A stretch of DNA of 64,000 nt from Anoplolepis gracilipes (lineage: Eukaryota; Arthropoda; Insecta; Hymenoptera; Formicidae), in the NCBI RefSeq assembly GCF_047496725.1, contig NC_132971.1, positions 4,018,501 through 4,082,500 on the forward strand, written 5' to 3'. Shown piece by piece: positions 49,997-63,676 of the stretch. Below the pieces are notes generated by a model, which was not told where the DNA came from, made no database searches, and saw only the letters and a program-made list of their open reading frames with translations. Each line of letters opens with the position of its first letter. Positions within the stretch are counted from its first letter, which is position 1. A program made the translations under genes and the position numbers.

Positions 49997-52900
49997 AATA
50001 AATATTTATTATATTTTATTTTTACAGAAAGAGATATTTTAAAACTATGCGTCGAATGAAATCGACATTCGATTAATTGTGTAGAAAGCCTTCGTCGCTC
50101 GACAAAACGTATTTTTCTTCGCGCGGACGTTGCGTAACATTGGCGCGAAATCTACTCGGTGTGTGCGTGGCATGTGAACGCGATGCGGACCACACCTATC
50201 GATTTATCGAGTCATGTCTTCGACACAGGAGGAAATAAGAAAATATTTTTGGGCAATTATCTTGGAATAGACGATCACGTCTAAATAAAGAAAATTCCTT
50301 CTTTTAAATACGACGTTCGTCTCATATTACGCGAGAGCTTTTTTGATGAGACAACGGAGCTTCAATCAAATTAATTAAATGCGCTAACGATAGGCGAATC
50401 GACTCTCTTCGCGACGGAGATCGCGATCGATCTTTTATATCTTAAAACGCACGTTTTATCGATTCGAGAAGGAGGAGGAGGGCGATAGAAAAATTTGCGC
50501 AAATTTACGCACTTAACTTTTCTGACCACCTATCAACCTCGTTCTCCTTCTCTCTGTACTTTTTTTTAATATTAACACGTAACTCGAGAATGTGAAAATG
50601 TATTTATTTCTCAAGATTAATTTTCCGATACTCGCAACAATTATTATGAAAATCTATAGTATTTTATGGAAAAAAATTTAATTATGATACAGAAAACAAT
50701 TCATATAGATATCATAGGTAAAAATTCTTTTAATGTAATGTATAAAAAAACAGATTTAATATTTTTGTATATTTTATGGAAAAAAATTATGAATGGATTA
50801 TTGGATTATTACAAATATACTTATATTATACACATTAATAATATTATAGTAGCGAGTAACGGTGGATTAAGTGCGCGCTGTTTCTTCTCGCTTAGTTTCA
50901 CGCTCTTTGTATTTATTTGTCGCAATAGCGCACGATCGTCGCTTCGTACTCTCGATCACAGAATCTCGGGCTAGTAGTATTCGATCAGAACGGACAAATC
51001 TTGGCACGGGGACAAGATAAAAAAAAAAGAGAAACAAAATCGAAAATGAAACACGCACGAGTCTTCGTCTCGTATATTTGTACATTTTAATATTTAATTT
51101 TTTGCGATCGATGCATTAAAAAAGATTTTATCTTAACGAAAATTTAGTAGTTCTAACATTTCAGCATAATTAATAAATATTTTACAATCTAAAAGTTATA
51201 AAATATTTACAAAGAGTGTTGCGAGATGTAAGATTTAGGATTAAATCGTAAAATTTTAAAAATAATTTTCTCATTTGCATTTAGCGTTAAATATGGCAAA
51301 AAGATTTCCATCTGAATGTGCTAATTAAATAAGAACAAAAATACAGAAACAGATTCGCGAGTACGAATTAGATATATACAGCGTGCCTTTTTTTTCCTCG
51401 AGTCATTCGTGCGAGCGACATTTTTTTCAAGGGCATGCGTCTTTCCGGGCGTTAGCGGGCGAGGAAAGCGGTGGCGCAAAACGTATGAAAGTAATGAAAA
51501 CCACATGTGATTTAGTCAGTAAGCGAGAAAAACCCCCATTAGAATATAATATCGCGTGGCGAGGTGTTGTGCGGTGGTTAACGACGCCTGTGAAAGAGAG
51601 ATAACATACACATACACTCACACACGCGCGCGCTGTAGAGTTATGTATAACATTATACATGAGAGTATAAATATATTGCTATAAATATATATATAAAATC
51701 TAATAATATTATATATATACACATATATATATGTTATATATTGTCTACCGACAGAGCGAAGAAATCTTTTTTTACGAATAATTTTATTTTTGAATGAAAT
51801 ACGACGAAAATAAAATTTCAATATATATATATATTAAATGTGATCAAGTTGTGTGATTTTCTTTTATACCCTTAATGTATAATTTTAGCAATAACAATTC
51901 ATCTCCCAGTCCTTTTTAATCTTCTACAAGTATTACTTGAATCCTCGAATGCACTTTAATATACAACAATATATATAATTTTCTGTTATATTATATTTTT
52001 CATAACTAGGATCATATTTGCGAAAGAATATTAAATTAACAAATATATATTAAAGCATTTTCTCGGAAGAAAGTGATAGAGACAAAGGAGTAAAAGAGAA
52101 CGAAGATCAATTCGAGCATAGAACGGTTACATTCTCTCTCCCCCTTTGTCAACGTTAATTATTGCAATTGATTAATTGGCTCAATTGAGAAAGTCCTCGG
52201 TACAAATTAAAATCGCGGCAAGCGTAGTTTTAAAAACGCTCTAGTTATTGGAATGACCTTTTGTGCTGGGAATCTCTTTTTAACGAACGTTAAAAATCCG
52301 AGTTTTATTTTCCTTCCAGTATTTAAGTCTATGCATTTCAAATTAGAAACAAACCGAAAATGTTAAAATTATTATTAAACCTAAATAATATTTTTTAAAT
52401 TATTAAGATTTAAATTATATTTGTTAAATGATTATTAAAAATTATTATTAAATGATCATTTTGATTGTACTATGCTAACTAATAATTAACTGTGTACAAT
52501 AGAAAATATTATTTGTGTGCTTATAACTTACATAATATTATGTATACATATTTTTTATCAAAATTAAATGTATAGATTTAATGGTCTTTCATCTACTTGA
52601 TAAATCTATTAAAATTGTTTTTTTTAATATCCATAAATCTGTAATATACTTTTTTAACAATCTTGTTCCAGTCAATGCTTTAATTATCTCTTTCACTTTT
52701 GCTCGACTATTAGTTTATCGCGCAACTCGTAAACGAATAACAGCGAAACGAACTTACTTTCATTAACGGTAATGCAGTTTATAAAATTATACGATAATAA
52801 AAGGTATATATTTCTTTAAATATTCTAATTTAAGACATATTATTACTTTTTTTTTAAAACAAACGAACAATCTTAAGACTCAATATAAGACTTTCACCAA

Positions 52901-54223
52901 TATTCAAGATAATAATTAGTTTCATACTCAGGTTTAGTGAGCAAAGTTTCTCACTATTGCAAAATAAAGAGAGAAAAAATATCGCGGAAATAGTTACTTA
53001 CGGTATGTGGTATTCAAGACATACTGCGATGCAATACCTTCCTAGATTTCGCACTTATGCATTTAACCTTATTTAATAAGCAAATTTACTTTGGAGGGAA
53101 AATAGCACAGAAAGTACAGGTCACGTTCATTAGAATTAAAATGTCATGAGAGGAGAACGTTATTCTCTTTTTGCTAAGAAAATTATCCATCAGCTTTTGA
53201 ATTCTGCGGCCTTAGGAGACACGTGTGAACGATTATCGCGTTTAAGATTACGACCGGCTCACTTGGCCATTAATAATTCACGTTATTCTTAGTCGGAAGG
53301 ACACTTACGAGCGTGTGAAACAAGACAACAACACAAAGATATGCGAGCTCTAGAAATCAAGGTTTTATGAAAGCCGGAGGAAAAGTGATGATAGGATGTC
53401 GCATTCATGGTCGCGGAAACAAATCGATGAAGCATAAATTAGGCCGAGCTCTAAATGCATATAAAAATGTCACTCAAGTAACAATATGCCCGAATGAATA
53501 ATAGCCACTCTAATCATAGAAGAAAAAAAACACTCGGTATTAAATGAAAAAAGCTATAGAAGAACAAAGGAATCTTACAGAATATAGTTACTCTACGTCA
53601 AACTATATTACTTACAATTACATAGTAATGTTTTTAAATAATAATCGATTATTACAATTTTCAACATCATTTTTCGCTATTTTACAGAATTGCTTTGTAC
53701 TGTCGATTATGATATTGTATCAAATTGTCAATAACTGGCGGCCACATGTCAGGGAAAGCAAATTGTGATGCGCAGTCCTGCCATGTTTTTCACGCAGTTT
53801 AAGCTGAAGATAAAAATTCAGAGGACGCGCCGCTTAGACTCGCGTGCGCGCGGAAGATATCGTCGCGTTATCGGTACCGTTATCACGGTCGTTATCGGTG
53901 TGCGCTTTAGTCTGTTTAATTATATTGAATGCGCCTTATCGCAAGGGGAAAAGCGAACGAGTCGTCCCACTGATCTGCGTCCTTTATATACATCGGTTGC
54001 ATTTTTCGAACGAAATAAAAAACGCGCGAATCGCTGTAGCAATCAATAAAAAATTTTAAAAAGAGACCAGAAATTTGATAAAAAACTTTTTTTTTTCAAT
54101 AAGCAATAAAAGTAAAGCTATATTACATGAGCATCTACGTGATATTGACATCCGTGTATTTGCGGCTCTCGATCAGTACGGTTTTTCACAATCCCTTTCT
54201 CGAATTGATCAATCTCTAATTAA

Positions 54224-55816
54224 CAGGGTGTTTACACTCTGGAAAAATATAGAAAACGGGGAATATTCCGGGATTTCTTTTGTATCTGGAAAACTCAGGG
54301 AAGTCTCATGGAATTTTATTAGGATTCAGAAAATTTTTTCGAAAATTCTTTTTTTGATAATTTTGTTTTTTATCTTGCAAATAGTCAGCCATGTGTGTGA
54401 AATTGGCGTCTCACTTTTCAAATTTATTAATTGAATTAAGAGTTTTCGCTTTATTTTTAATAATTCTAGAATTCTTGATACATAGATTAAACAAATAGTG
54501 CTGCCCATTAAAAAAATAGACCGGGGAAAAATCGGAACAAATTGAAACGCCAGGTTTACGCTGCATCTCATTTTGTCCTTCGACAATTTTTTTAATATTC
54601 TTGCCAAATTTTAAGCACTTCAGAATGCTACACTAGTTCTTTAAAAAGTTTTATATACGCGTAAAAATTATTAGAATATTATATTAGATAATTATATGTA
54701 TAAATTAGATCGCTCGAAACATTGGACGTAAATGAGATCTATACTTATTTCGATATCTAATTTGTTTAATAAATATCCTAACAATTTTTACGCATATCTA
54801 GAACTTTGTTCAGAAAGTATAAGTGATTGTAGATCGACACTTTTGTGTTTCTTTTGAACACAAAATTGCTTTAAATTGTGATGACTCATTTAAAGTCGAT
54901 AGAACATTCGAAATATAACCAGCGTCTCATCTCATGATCAGTACTTGTACATTTGGCATTTCAGCCAATCTAATTTGTTTAATAAATATAGTATAATAAT
55001 TTTTACGCATAGAAACCTCTCTGGAAATTAAAAAGGATTATAGACTTACATGAAATCTCATTAAAATCAATAAAACTATCGAAATATGACCAATATCTCA
55101 TCTCGATATTTATACGTTTGGCGTTTTGAACAATCTATTTTGTAATTTGTTTAATAAATATTCTAATAATTTTGATATATGAAATTCTCTCTTGAAATCT
55201 GAAAATTAAAAGTAATTGCAGAATAACAGAAAGTCATTAATCGAATAGAATCATCGAAATATAACTAGCTTTTAATTTGACAATTTAATTTATTTAATTA
55301 ATATTCTAATAATTTTTACGTATATATATGTATAGAACTTTTGTATAACTATTGTGAAACTCATAAGCGCTTAAAGTATGGCAAGAAATGCTTAAAAAAT
55401 CGTCGGCAGGTAAAGTAAAACAATGTGAACTCAGTTTGTCCCGTATAAATATATATACATATATTTTTTTTTTTTTTTGTTTAATATCTTAACACAATAT
55501 TGAATATGAAGTTCATACTCTGTATTTTAATGATAAAGAAATGAAAATTTTATATAAATGAAAAATTATCTTATAAAAGTTATTCAGTTTTTTCAGTACA
55601 TTTATAAATCTAACATTGAAACTTAAGAGGCTCCGTGTTTTTTCTTCGTATGAGTGGAAAACATTAGAAAATGCATGTAATAAAAAAATTTATTTTAAAG
55701 AAAGTTGTATTAAAAAGTCTTGAAAATGTTCTTTTTACTTGGAATTTTGAACAAAAATACTTGATAAATCAGGGAATTTTCAGGGAATTTTTTATAAGAT
55801 TTGAGTAGACACCCTG
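54224..55816. mobile_element. Non-autonomous DNA transposon, CAGGGTGT termini, 6-bp TSD
   Basis: The left end reads CAGGGTGTTTACACTC. The right end reads GAGTAGACACCCTG, its inverted partner. Both flanks carry AATTAA directly next to the termini (54218-54223 and 55817-55822), a 6-bp target duplication. The 1593 bp inside contain no transposase frame. Subterminal CAGGGAA motifs occur at both ends (54296, 55770, 55781). The centre holds several diverged copies of a block like AATTTGTTTAATAAATAT with TTTTTACGCATA, at about 54758, 54970, 55145 and 55285, plus one inverted copy at about 54655. I do not assign a superfamily. Confidence 0.75.
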
Positions 55817-57406
55817 AATTAATTAGTAGCGCAGTAATTATACCATCCGGATCGTGGAAGAGACACGTGGAAGGGAGAAGGGGGAACCTTGGTGTCAGGT
55901 CTAGGACAGTCGACAAAGAGGAGCACGCGCGACGTTTTTTTTCTGCGTTTTTCTCTTTTTATTCCTTTTTCTTTTTTTCCTTTCATTCTTTGACTTTAGT
56001 GGAATGTAAGAGCTAAATGGACGACGCGTATCTTGAAGAGAGCGGTTATTTAGATAAAGCGGAACGTTGTAATATGCTTACGAAATGGCGCGTTACTGAA
56101 TAAGTAGCGGTATTACGCATTTATTACATTTACTTTAATCCGCGATATAGGCTTCACGAATTATATAGTATACATAAAGTATAAAATACATACTACAACT
56201 TATTTAAACAACTGTCATAATTAAAATATTTCTAAAATGAAGATTTCAATTACATTATAATATTATATAATCGTATTATATACGATTTTATTCGCTGTAT
56301 TTTGCAAATCTAAAGCAGTAATACAATAAATAATATCAACGATAATATATTAAGTTGAGAAGAATAATATACGATCGAGAATGATGTTATTAAAAGTTAA
56401 AAATGATAAGTATACATACTTGAAATATATTGCATAATTAGTTAGAAATTTAATTATGTTTTTGAATAATAATGTTTCAGAAAAAACAGAAAGCGTAATA
56501 AAGCACAAACTTGTTGGTTCCGTTATACCTTGCGATATCGTTTAATAATCGATATACATATATTATAAAGATATATCGCTAGATAATACCAGGAAAGTAG
56601 AAATAAACGATACGTGGAAATACAAATAAATGCAAATAAATTAAGTATTTTAAATATTTTACATGAGCGTCTTATTGTAGCTGACTTTCGAATATATGTA
56701 TCCAACGGGGGTTGACCTTCGATTGCTTGACGGTTTCGATTATTGAGATGATTGATTGCACAATTAACTGTACTGTGAATGTAATTTATGTACGCAAAGA
56801 AATGTCAGCGTTATCTTTTGGGAGAACTTAGAACCGACAGCTTATTTGTATATACAAAGAAACAAATTTTTATTTAAAATATCGGCAGATATGAATAATC
56901 AACTGTTTTTGTAATCGAAACAGCTGATCATTATCATAGTTGATTAATGCTAAGTATTTAAAAGAAACACAGTTTTGCAAATCATGTTTTTTTTAATTAA
57001 TTAATACAGATATTGTCTCTGTGTGTTATTATTGACATTATATTTATTGCTGATTGGCAATCGTATTGATTCAGAATCGATAGATGATTAACTCGCGTTA
57101 AATTTAAACTGCTTTCGAAGTATTGTTACGATAATGAAAACATTTTATCAAGAGTTTTACCACAGGATAAGATATTGAGTTCCGGAAATGGAACATTTTG
57201 AACTTGATTGCATCTATAGTTTGATAATCAGGAATTGGAATTTTGCACAAAGTCAAAAATATATATAATAATTTATCGATCGTATTAGAGTCAAGGGTTC
57301 GAAGCGACGAGACGAAGCCGTCGCAGTGCTTATTTGTGCCTGTGTTCGAACATACGAGGAGACGAGATAAGATTATAAATTGCTTCCCATATCTTTGTTG
57401 CATGTA

Positions 57407-57590
57407 CAGGGTGTTCCAAGAGATGCTTTAAATTTTTCGAGAAATTAATCGCATCGGCATTACATATATCCAAGATCTCCCCATGTGAACGAATATTAAA
57501 TTCTGAAAAAAATAGAACTTTTATTGGAGTAAATGAGTGATAGTGGTTCCCGTTATTCGCTGATTGGCTAGTGCCTACAGGAATATCCTG
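57407..57590. mobile_element. Short TA-flanked MITE candidate
   Basis: An 11-bp terminus CAGGGTGTTCC at 57407 faces GGAATATCCTG ending at 57590 (9 of 11 complementary), and both sides are flanked by TA. The layout fits a 184-bp Tc1/mariner-type MITE. The short inverted repeat with two mismatches leaves chance possible. Confidence 0.4.
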
Positions 57591-60500
57591 TATACGGTGT
57601 TTATTCATGGCACTCGAACTCGTGGATTTTAAACGCGCGTCGCCGTTTCACAAACATTAAAGGTGCGTTTCGCGTGCAACGGACATGCTGTATATTTATA
57701 GATTTTCCGCGTAATTGCGACATTTTTCTTCCTGCGTGTTCTCGGCAGAACTATACTGCAGAGTGATTGTAGACTGTTATCGTTTTCCTGAAAGTATGTA
57801 CAGGGAGACTTGTGGCGCGCGGTATGTGAAACGGATTTCGCTTTATCTCAAAAATTCTTGGAGCGCGCTTCGCCATAAGGCGGAGAAACGTGGCGCAGCA
57901 ACGAAAAGGCCTTGACAAGTTGCCTTTGACTTACAATTACAGCCAAATTTAGTAACTAGAATATATTGAATAGATAATAAAAAAACAAATATTAAGTAAA
58001 TAAATATTTAAAAATTTTTAAATATATTTAAAAATATTATTATTTTCTTTTTTTTTTCGATACAAGTCGAATAGACAAGTACGTTAAAACGAAATGACAG
58101 ATTCAAATAAGGTCATAAGGTTGAGGCAACAATACGATAACGGGAAATTCAATTGAACGCACTAGTGCGTACTAGTGCATACTAAAAACTGCCGCGCACA
58201 GAATATTGTAAAAGCATATGGCTAGCGTATGAAAGATTGAATATTCAGAGTTTCGTAGAATTTATGCGTTACGGCGCGCGAGACATTTATGCATGTATGC
58301 AACTTTGCAAATCTGTGTTTACGGCTTTATATGCGCATTCTAGTGTAAATATGAAATATTCTCAAGGATTCATGCACGTCGTCAATTTAATTGTCAACAA
58401 CTTTTACCAAAATCCTAATTGTTGCACGAGTGAATACTGTACGAGAATAAGTTTATGCCTCGTTTCACGATGTATAAAATCAATGACAAGTCTTACAGAG
58501 ATCACGAGAAATCGACTCGAGTATGCTGAAAGCCGTGTCGTCGCGAATCCAACGCGAATGAAACGCAATTCCGCGAGCGAGATTCCGCGAAATCCGTTGA
58601 AAATGGATCGCCTCCGGGCGAAGGTTATGCCGCCTTAGAAGCTGGAGCTCTGCGCATCTAGATCTCCTTAAAGAGAACGATCCGACACCGCGATGGAGAA
58701 AAATGCGAGGCCGTGGTCGCATCGATATATCCGTATAGAGTTACAAATAAGCGCGCGCTTGCGCGTTTAACCCGCGACGAACGCGCGATTATCACGAATT
58801 CCGACGAACGATGTGTCTCATTATAGCGTGTGTCCTTGAATTAATTGTAGCTTTCCACGCGGAATTGTGAGTGTGCGTTTTATTTCATCTAATTGCACGC
58901 GTAAATTATCGTCAAATTAACGATGGCTCAATAATTTCGTAGCTCAATAATCTTTGTCGAATACCTCGCTTCGATTTAAACAGCATTGTCCAGCGTGATT
59001 CATAAATGAGATTTCTGAGCGCACTTTGGTATTTCCATAATGTTATTCATATAGAATTTAAATACGTTCTCAAATTACATAAAGCCATCCCATATTTTCC
59101 CGGAATATTTTTCACACGAGTATATATATATTATCATATATCGAGATATGTCAAGTTGTTTATTATACACTCTACGTTTATGTTATTCTGGGTAGACTGA
59201 CTTTCGCTTTTCTTATCTCTCTCTTAATTTTTAAACAATTTATCCGAAACGTATACAGTTGCGGTATAAAAGTTAATATTATTTGTTACGATATTTATTT
59301 GTGATTTTTAACGTAAGTGTAAATCCAATGGAGTGTTTGTATTCAATTTATGCGTTGCCGTTATTACGCAATCGTATAAAAGTTGTGCTGTATTCCGGCC
59401 TTATCTTGATTTTTGTATTTTAACTAATTTATCACGATGTACCAACTTTCTGTGCTATTAAGCGATGAGACGTGTGGGATAATAGATTTCATCTGTTAAT
59501 CATTTGTGCACAATGGGTCATCGATGAGAGAGATCTGGATTTTTTGCCAGATCTTCCGTGCCGATAATGAAATATGTATATAGACGCGTAGATATTTAAT
59601 TATTACGTTGATTTTTCCACGCAATTTGTTGTGCAAGTGTCAAAAACGCTCGCAAAAAAATTGTAAATGTGTCCACATTAGTCGAGAGAGATTTTAATTG
59701 AAGGGATTAAAATTTAATTGAAAGGATTAAAAAAACTTCTTTTTTAAATTCCAGATGTACAAGATTAAAGTAGTATATTTTCTAATTATATCTTCAGCAA
59801 TATTTAATATTATATTAATATTGTTATTTATTCTAGTTTTAATGAAGAAGATAAATATTGTTTCTATGATTTTTTTCTCTCCCTCTATCTTTCTCTTCAT
59901 AAATATGTTTCTCATAAATAAAAAACACATTTATACTCTTCTTGTCTTATAAATTTTACTTCAATTTTTATTTTTATTTTTCAACCAATATGCTAAATAC
60001 ATGCATCTTTGTCGCAACGTCAAAGAATATAATTGCCGATCATTAGTGAATCTATTATCGTGCGTTCTCTCTTCGCGAGGAGCTTCAGGCGAAATCTCGC
60101 TTTACCTCGCGTTCCTGACATTGTTATCTCGACGATGTGTCATTACTTGGGCTATCGGGGAAGAAGGCGGGGAGGCGCGTCGCGGGATATGTAGGCCAAA
60201 CTAAAGCGGTAGGCTTTATAATGCAGATAAGTTGTCGCGGGGCGACGATGCGAATGTAACGACCAGCGCGATGCGAGCCGCGCGGCCGCACACGCGTGAC
60301 GGATCCGCGGAATGCGCGCGTAAACAAAGAACACGCATGCATGCGTGGGACAAAAGAGACTGTGCTCGATTGCATCTTCGCGCCAGACTCAGAGTCAGTG
60401 CCAGCGTATTATGCTGTTGCTATCGCGGATCCTCGACAAATTGCACCGTTCCTTGGATCTTGCACGATTGGAAAAGGGATTCGAGTAATGTCGCGTTATC

Positions 60501-62792
60501 TAGTACAGTGAAATTAATTTTTTTTTAATAATATAGTAATATAAATTTTAAACAAATATTGCAGATATATCGTAGAAATAAAAATGTATTATTCTATTTA
60601 TATGAACAAAATGTAGATTATTTTTATTAATATTAATATTTTTTTAGAATTTATTACATTTTTATATTTCTTTTATATTATAAGTTATATTTTTTTATAT
60701 ATTTATAATTATATGTTGAAGAAAAAAAAGCAATATTCCATGTACATTTCTCGAGCAACATTTTCGATTCACAGTAACTAAATATAATATCGAATTTACG
60801 TACAAAACAACTGTATGTTTTTTGATGATTTCCGACTAGACATTTTTCGACCACACAATTGCTTGACGCCAGTCCATGATTCATATTATGTTTGTCCTCG
60901 TTTTATTCGCAACATGTGTTAAGTTAAAGATCACAATTGGCAGACGGCCCAGAGACTCATCAAATATTGCGCAAGATCAATGACGATGATGCGTACAAAG
61001 ACGTTTTTGCAGCCCGCCAATTCGTGACTTGACTTTCGAGAGAAAGACATGATTTTATGAGGGAAATCGGAGATTAAAAAAAATTCTAGATTTGTGTCCC
61101 ATAAAACTCTCAAAATTGTTTGCAAAGATTTTAGCGTACGAAAAAATATCATATATTTTGTACAGATTAACATGTAAATGATAAATTATTCGAATGTGAA
61201 GTAATAAAGCAATAAAAGTGCAATAAAATTTCCATTAATTTTATATATCTACATTTATGAAAAAATAAGAGAACATATATCGATGAAATGTTCCATTAAA
61301 GGCACTGCTTATCGAAAATTCTTTAAAACGAGCGACGTATGAATTAGCATAAGAAAATTAAAGGCTGCATTTGTGTTTTTTTTTCGCTGCGAACGCGGCT
61401 TGCGTTGGCGTACAAACAACATTATTATGCAGTCAGGTCGCATTTACATCGAAATGACGATTTTCTCCAATTGAATCAATCCCCACGTGGCCGGATGTGC
61501 CTTTTTAAATGCATACGAGAAAGCTACCGTCGCGATTGTTTCTCGATCCCAAATTCGTCGGTTATTTTAAAACAGTCACTATAAGGTTCAGAATTTGTTC
61601 CAGTCAGACACATACTCGTGTATCTTTTCTTCGAATACGTTCAGTTGCAGATAAGATATCGATTGGTAGTGACTTTTATGGAAACACGTGATATAGTCAA
61701 TGGTAAACTTTCGTTGAATATTGTCTACTGACAATTTGAAAACAAACGATAAAAAGAAAAATAAAAACAAATAAAAATAAATAACATTCCGTCCACATAA
61801 TTGGAATTTTTCCGAAAGCCTTTTAACACTGACAAAAGCTTTTAAATAATGTCAAAAGATCTCGACCTTTCAAGTAATTTTATTTTCTGTAAGAGATAAA
61901 AGGCCATAAAAGGATCGGTGTAGCTTCCCTAGTTCATGGATGCGTTAACACTCTCTCGAAGATTTTACGGAACAGTTCCAAAGAAAGAAGTCATGAAAAA
62001 GAGGGCGGACACAAAGAATGCGAGTGTTACACACCGACCGTCTCAGGAGGTCTTAGAACGAGGAAGTGGCTCCGTTGAGGTATTTGGCGGTTTCGTTCCT
62101 TTCTTTTTCTTTTTTTTATCATTCGCATTCCGGACAAGCCCAAGAACCTAACCTCAGACCCAAAAGGGTCCGAGCGGCCTTGCCGACTTCCTCGAAGCAG
62201 ACCTTTCCTCAACAAGCGTTGAAAGTCCACGTCGAGCCTGATATAAGCAAAGCACGATGTTGGAGAAGGAATTACTTTAAATAAATATATTAATTTTCTT
62301 GCTAAAAGATAATCGGTATAGGTTTTTTAAATTTAAAATAAACAAGTTGAAACAAAAATAACTACAAGTGATAAAACTGAATAAAAAATTAATTAATAAG
62401 ATTATAGTGATATTAAAAATCTATCTATCTTCTATATAAATCAGACATCCATTCGATATGTTTATCATATTAAATAGAAATCCACTGATATTGATAATCT
62501 ACTGTGTACTATTGAACTCGCACGCTACAACGTAGTATTTGGCTTATTCGAGAAAATGAGCGAAAGAGATAGGCAATTTTTCTTTCTCTCTAACGCTGTT
62601 TTCCTTATTTTATAACCGGCTGGTGTATCTGGCCACGGCCTTCGAGCTATACCCTTATCGCAATTCTCAGTGCTAGCTTCGCACAATCTGGATCTTTGTC
62701 AGCGATTCCAAACAAAGCGTTCGAGAGCTTCGTTCGGCCGGCAAGCACGCAACTCCTTATCTTATGTAAACTTTGATTTTTCTACATTGCCG

Positions 62793-62828
62793 AGGAGAGA
62801 GGAAGAGAGAAAGAGGAAGAGAGACAGA

Positions 62829-62902
<74 letters not shown>
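62793..62902. repeat. Long GA microsatellite
   Basis: About 110 bases of almost pure purine on the plus strand with two C interruptions. The core is a (GA)n run at 62841-62896. It is the longest simple repeat in the window. Confidence 0.95.
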
Positions 62903-62903
<1 letters not shown>

Positions 62904-63504
62904 CATCCGGTTGCGAAACCCCATTAAAATAGGCATTGCAGTCTCTTTTGTCTCTATAGGCAAGATTAAATGCGATTGCGATAAAAATTAATAATCATTA
63001 TCAAACATACGGTGCTGTAAGATTATCTAGACAGATGTTTCTCAATTCCGGAGTGAAGCAAAAAAATTTACGTTTCGAACTATAAAAATAATCCCGAGCT
63101 AAGAAAGACGAATGATGATATCAAAAAATAAAACAGTATCCCCCTCTCCCCCTCTGCCCCTCTTTCACGCACGGTAAGAGGCTGGCAGAATTGCGTAGAA
63201 GTCTCACGTGCCTAAGACTTTGTTCTTCGAATCGCGAGTCGCGGCGAAGGTCGCGCCTTGTTTCGGAAGCAATCTCTCCTCGCGATTTCGCTGGTTAATT
63301 TCTCTCAGCAAAACGCGCGCACGTGGCGCATTCTGCGCAGCGGCGCTTAACCCAGAATGTCAGCGAGCAGTATGTATTACGGTGCGCAAGTTCGTTGTCC
63401 CCTTCTTCAACGCACTGTTCGACGGTGTTGCTGCCCTCAGTGTTATATTAAACGTTATTCCAAGGCGCTTTGTTTTGCGTTTATATGTACTTGGTGATAT
63501 GCAA

Positions 63505-63522
63505 GCGCGCGCGCGCGCGCGC
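63505..63522. repeat. GC dinucleotide run
   Basis: A pure GC run of about nine units, followed by CACACGG. Confidence 0.9.
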
Positions 63523-63652
63523 ACACGGAAAGAAAGGCGCTCTCTCTCTCTCTCCCTAGCAACCACCTTGTGTTACTCTCCCTTTAGCTTGCCTCCTCTT
63601 TTCTCATTCGGCAGGATTCGTGTTGTTCTTCTTTTTCACTTTCTCTTTCTCT

Positions 63653-63676
63653 ATCTCTCTCTCTCTCTCTCTCTCT
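63653..63676. repeat. CT microsatellite
   Basis: A CT run of about 12 units in a pyrimidine-rich stretch. Confidence 0.9.

Larger units (their letters stand above)
46561..54217. other. Non-coding region after Jun
   Basis: Purine-rich and CpG-rich up to about 47.7 kb, then mostly AT-rich with CpG patches at about 48.3, 49.0-49.4, 50.1-50.5 and 53.8-54.0 kb. It contains GA and TA microsatellites. No coding exon or RNA gene was recognised. Confidence 0.5.

Noticed and set aside
56891..56936. Second small hairpin (AATCAACTGTTT with AAACAGCTGATCATT)
   Set aside because: The arms are short, with several mismatches and a loop of about 9 nt, which is too weak for a microRNA precursor claim.
58237..58638. 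Open frame of 133 codons
   Set aside because: Cysteine-containing but without a domain or splice signals, and it reads through an AT/CpG transition. Kept as non-coding.
62145..62155. CCTAACCT, resembling the insect telomere repeat
   Set aside because: Only about one and a half units, which is expected by chance.
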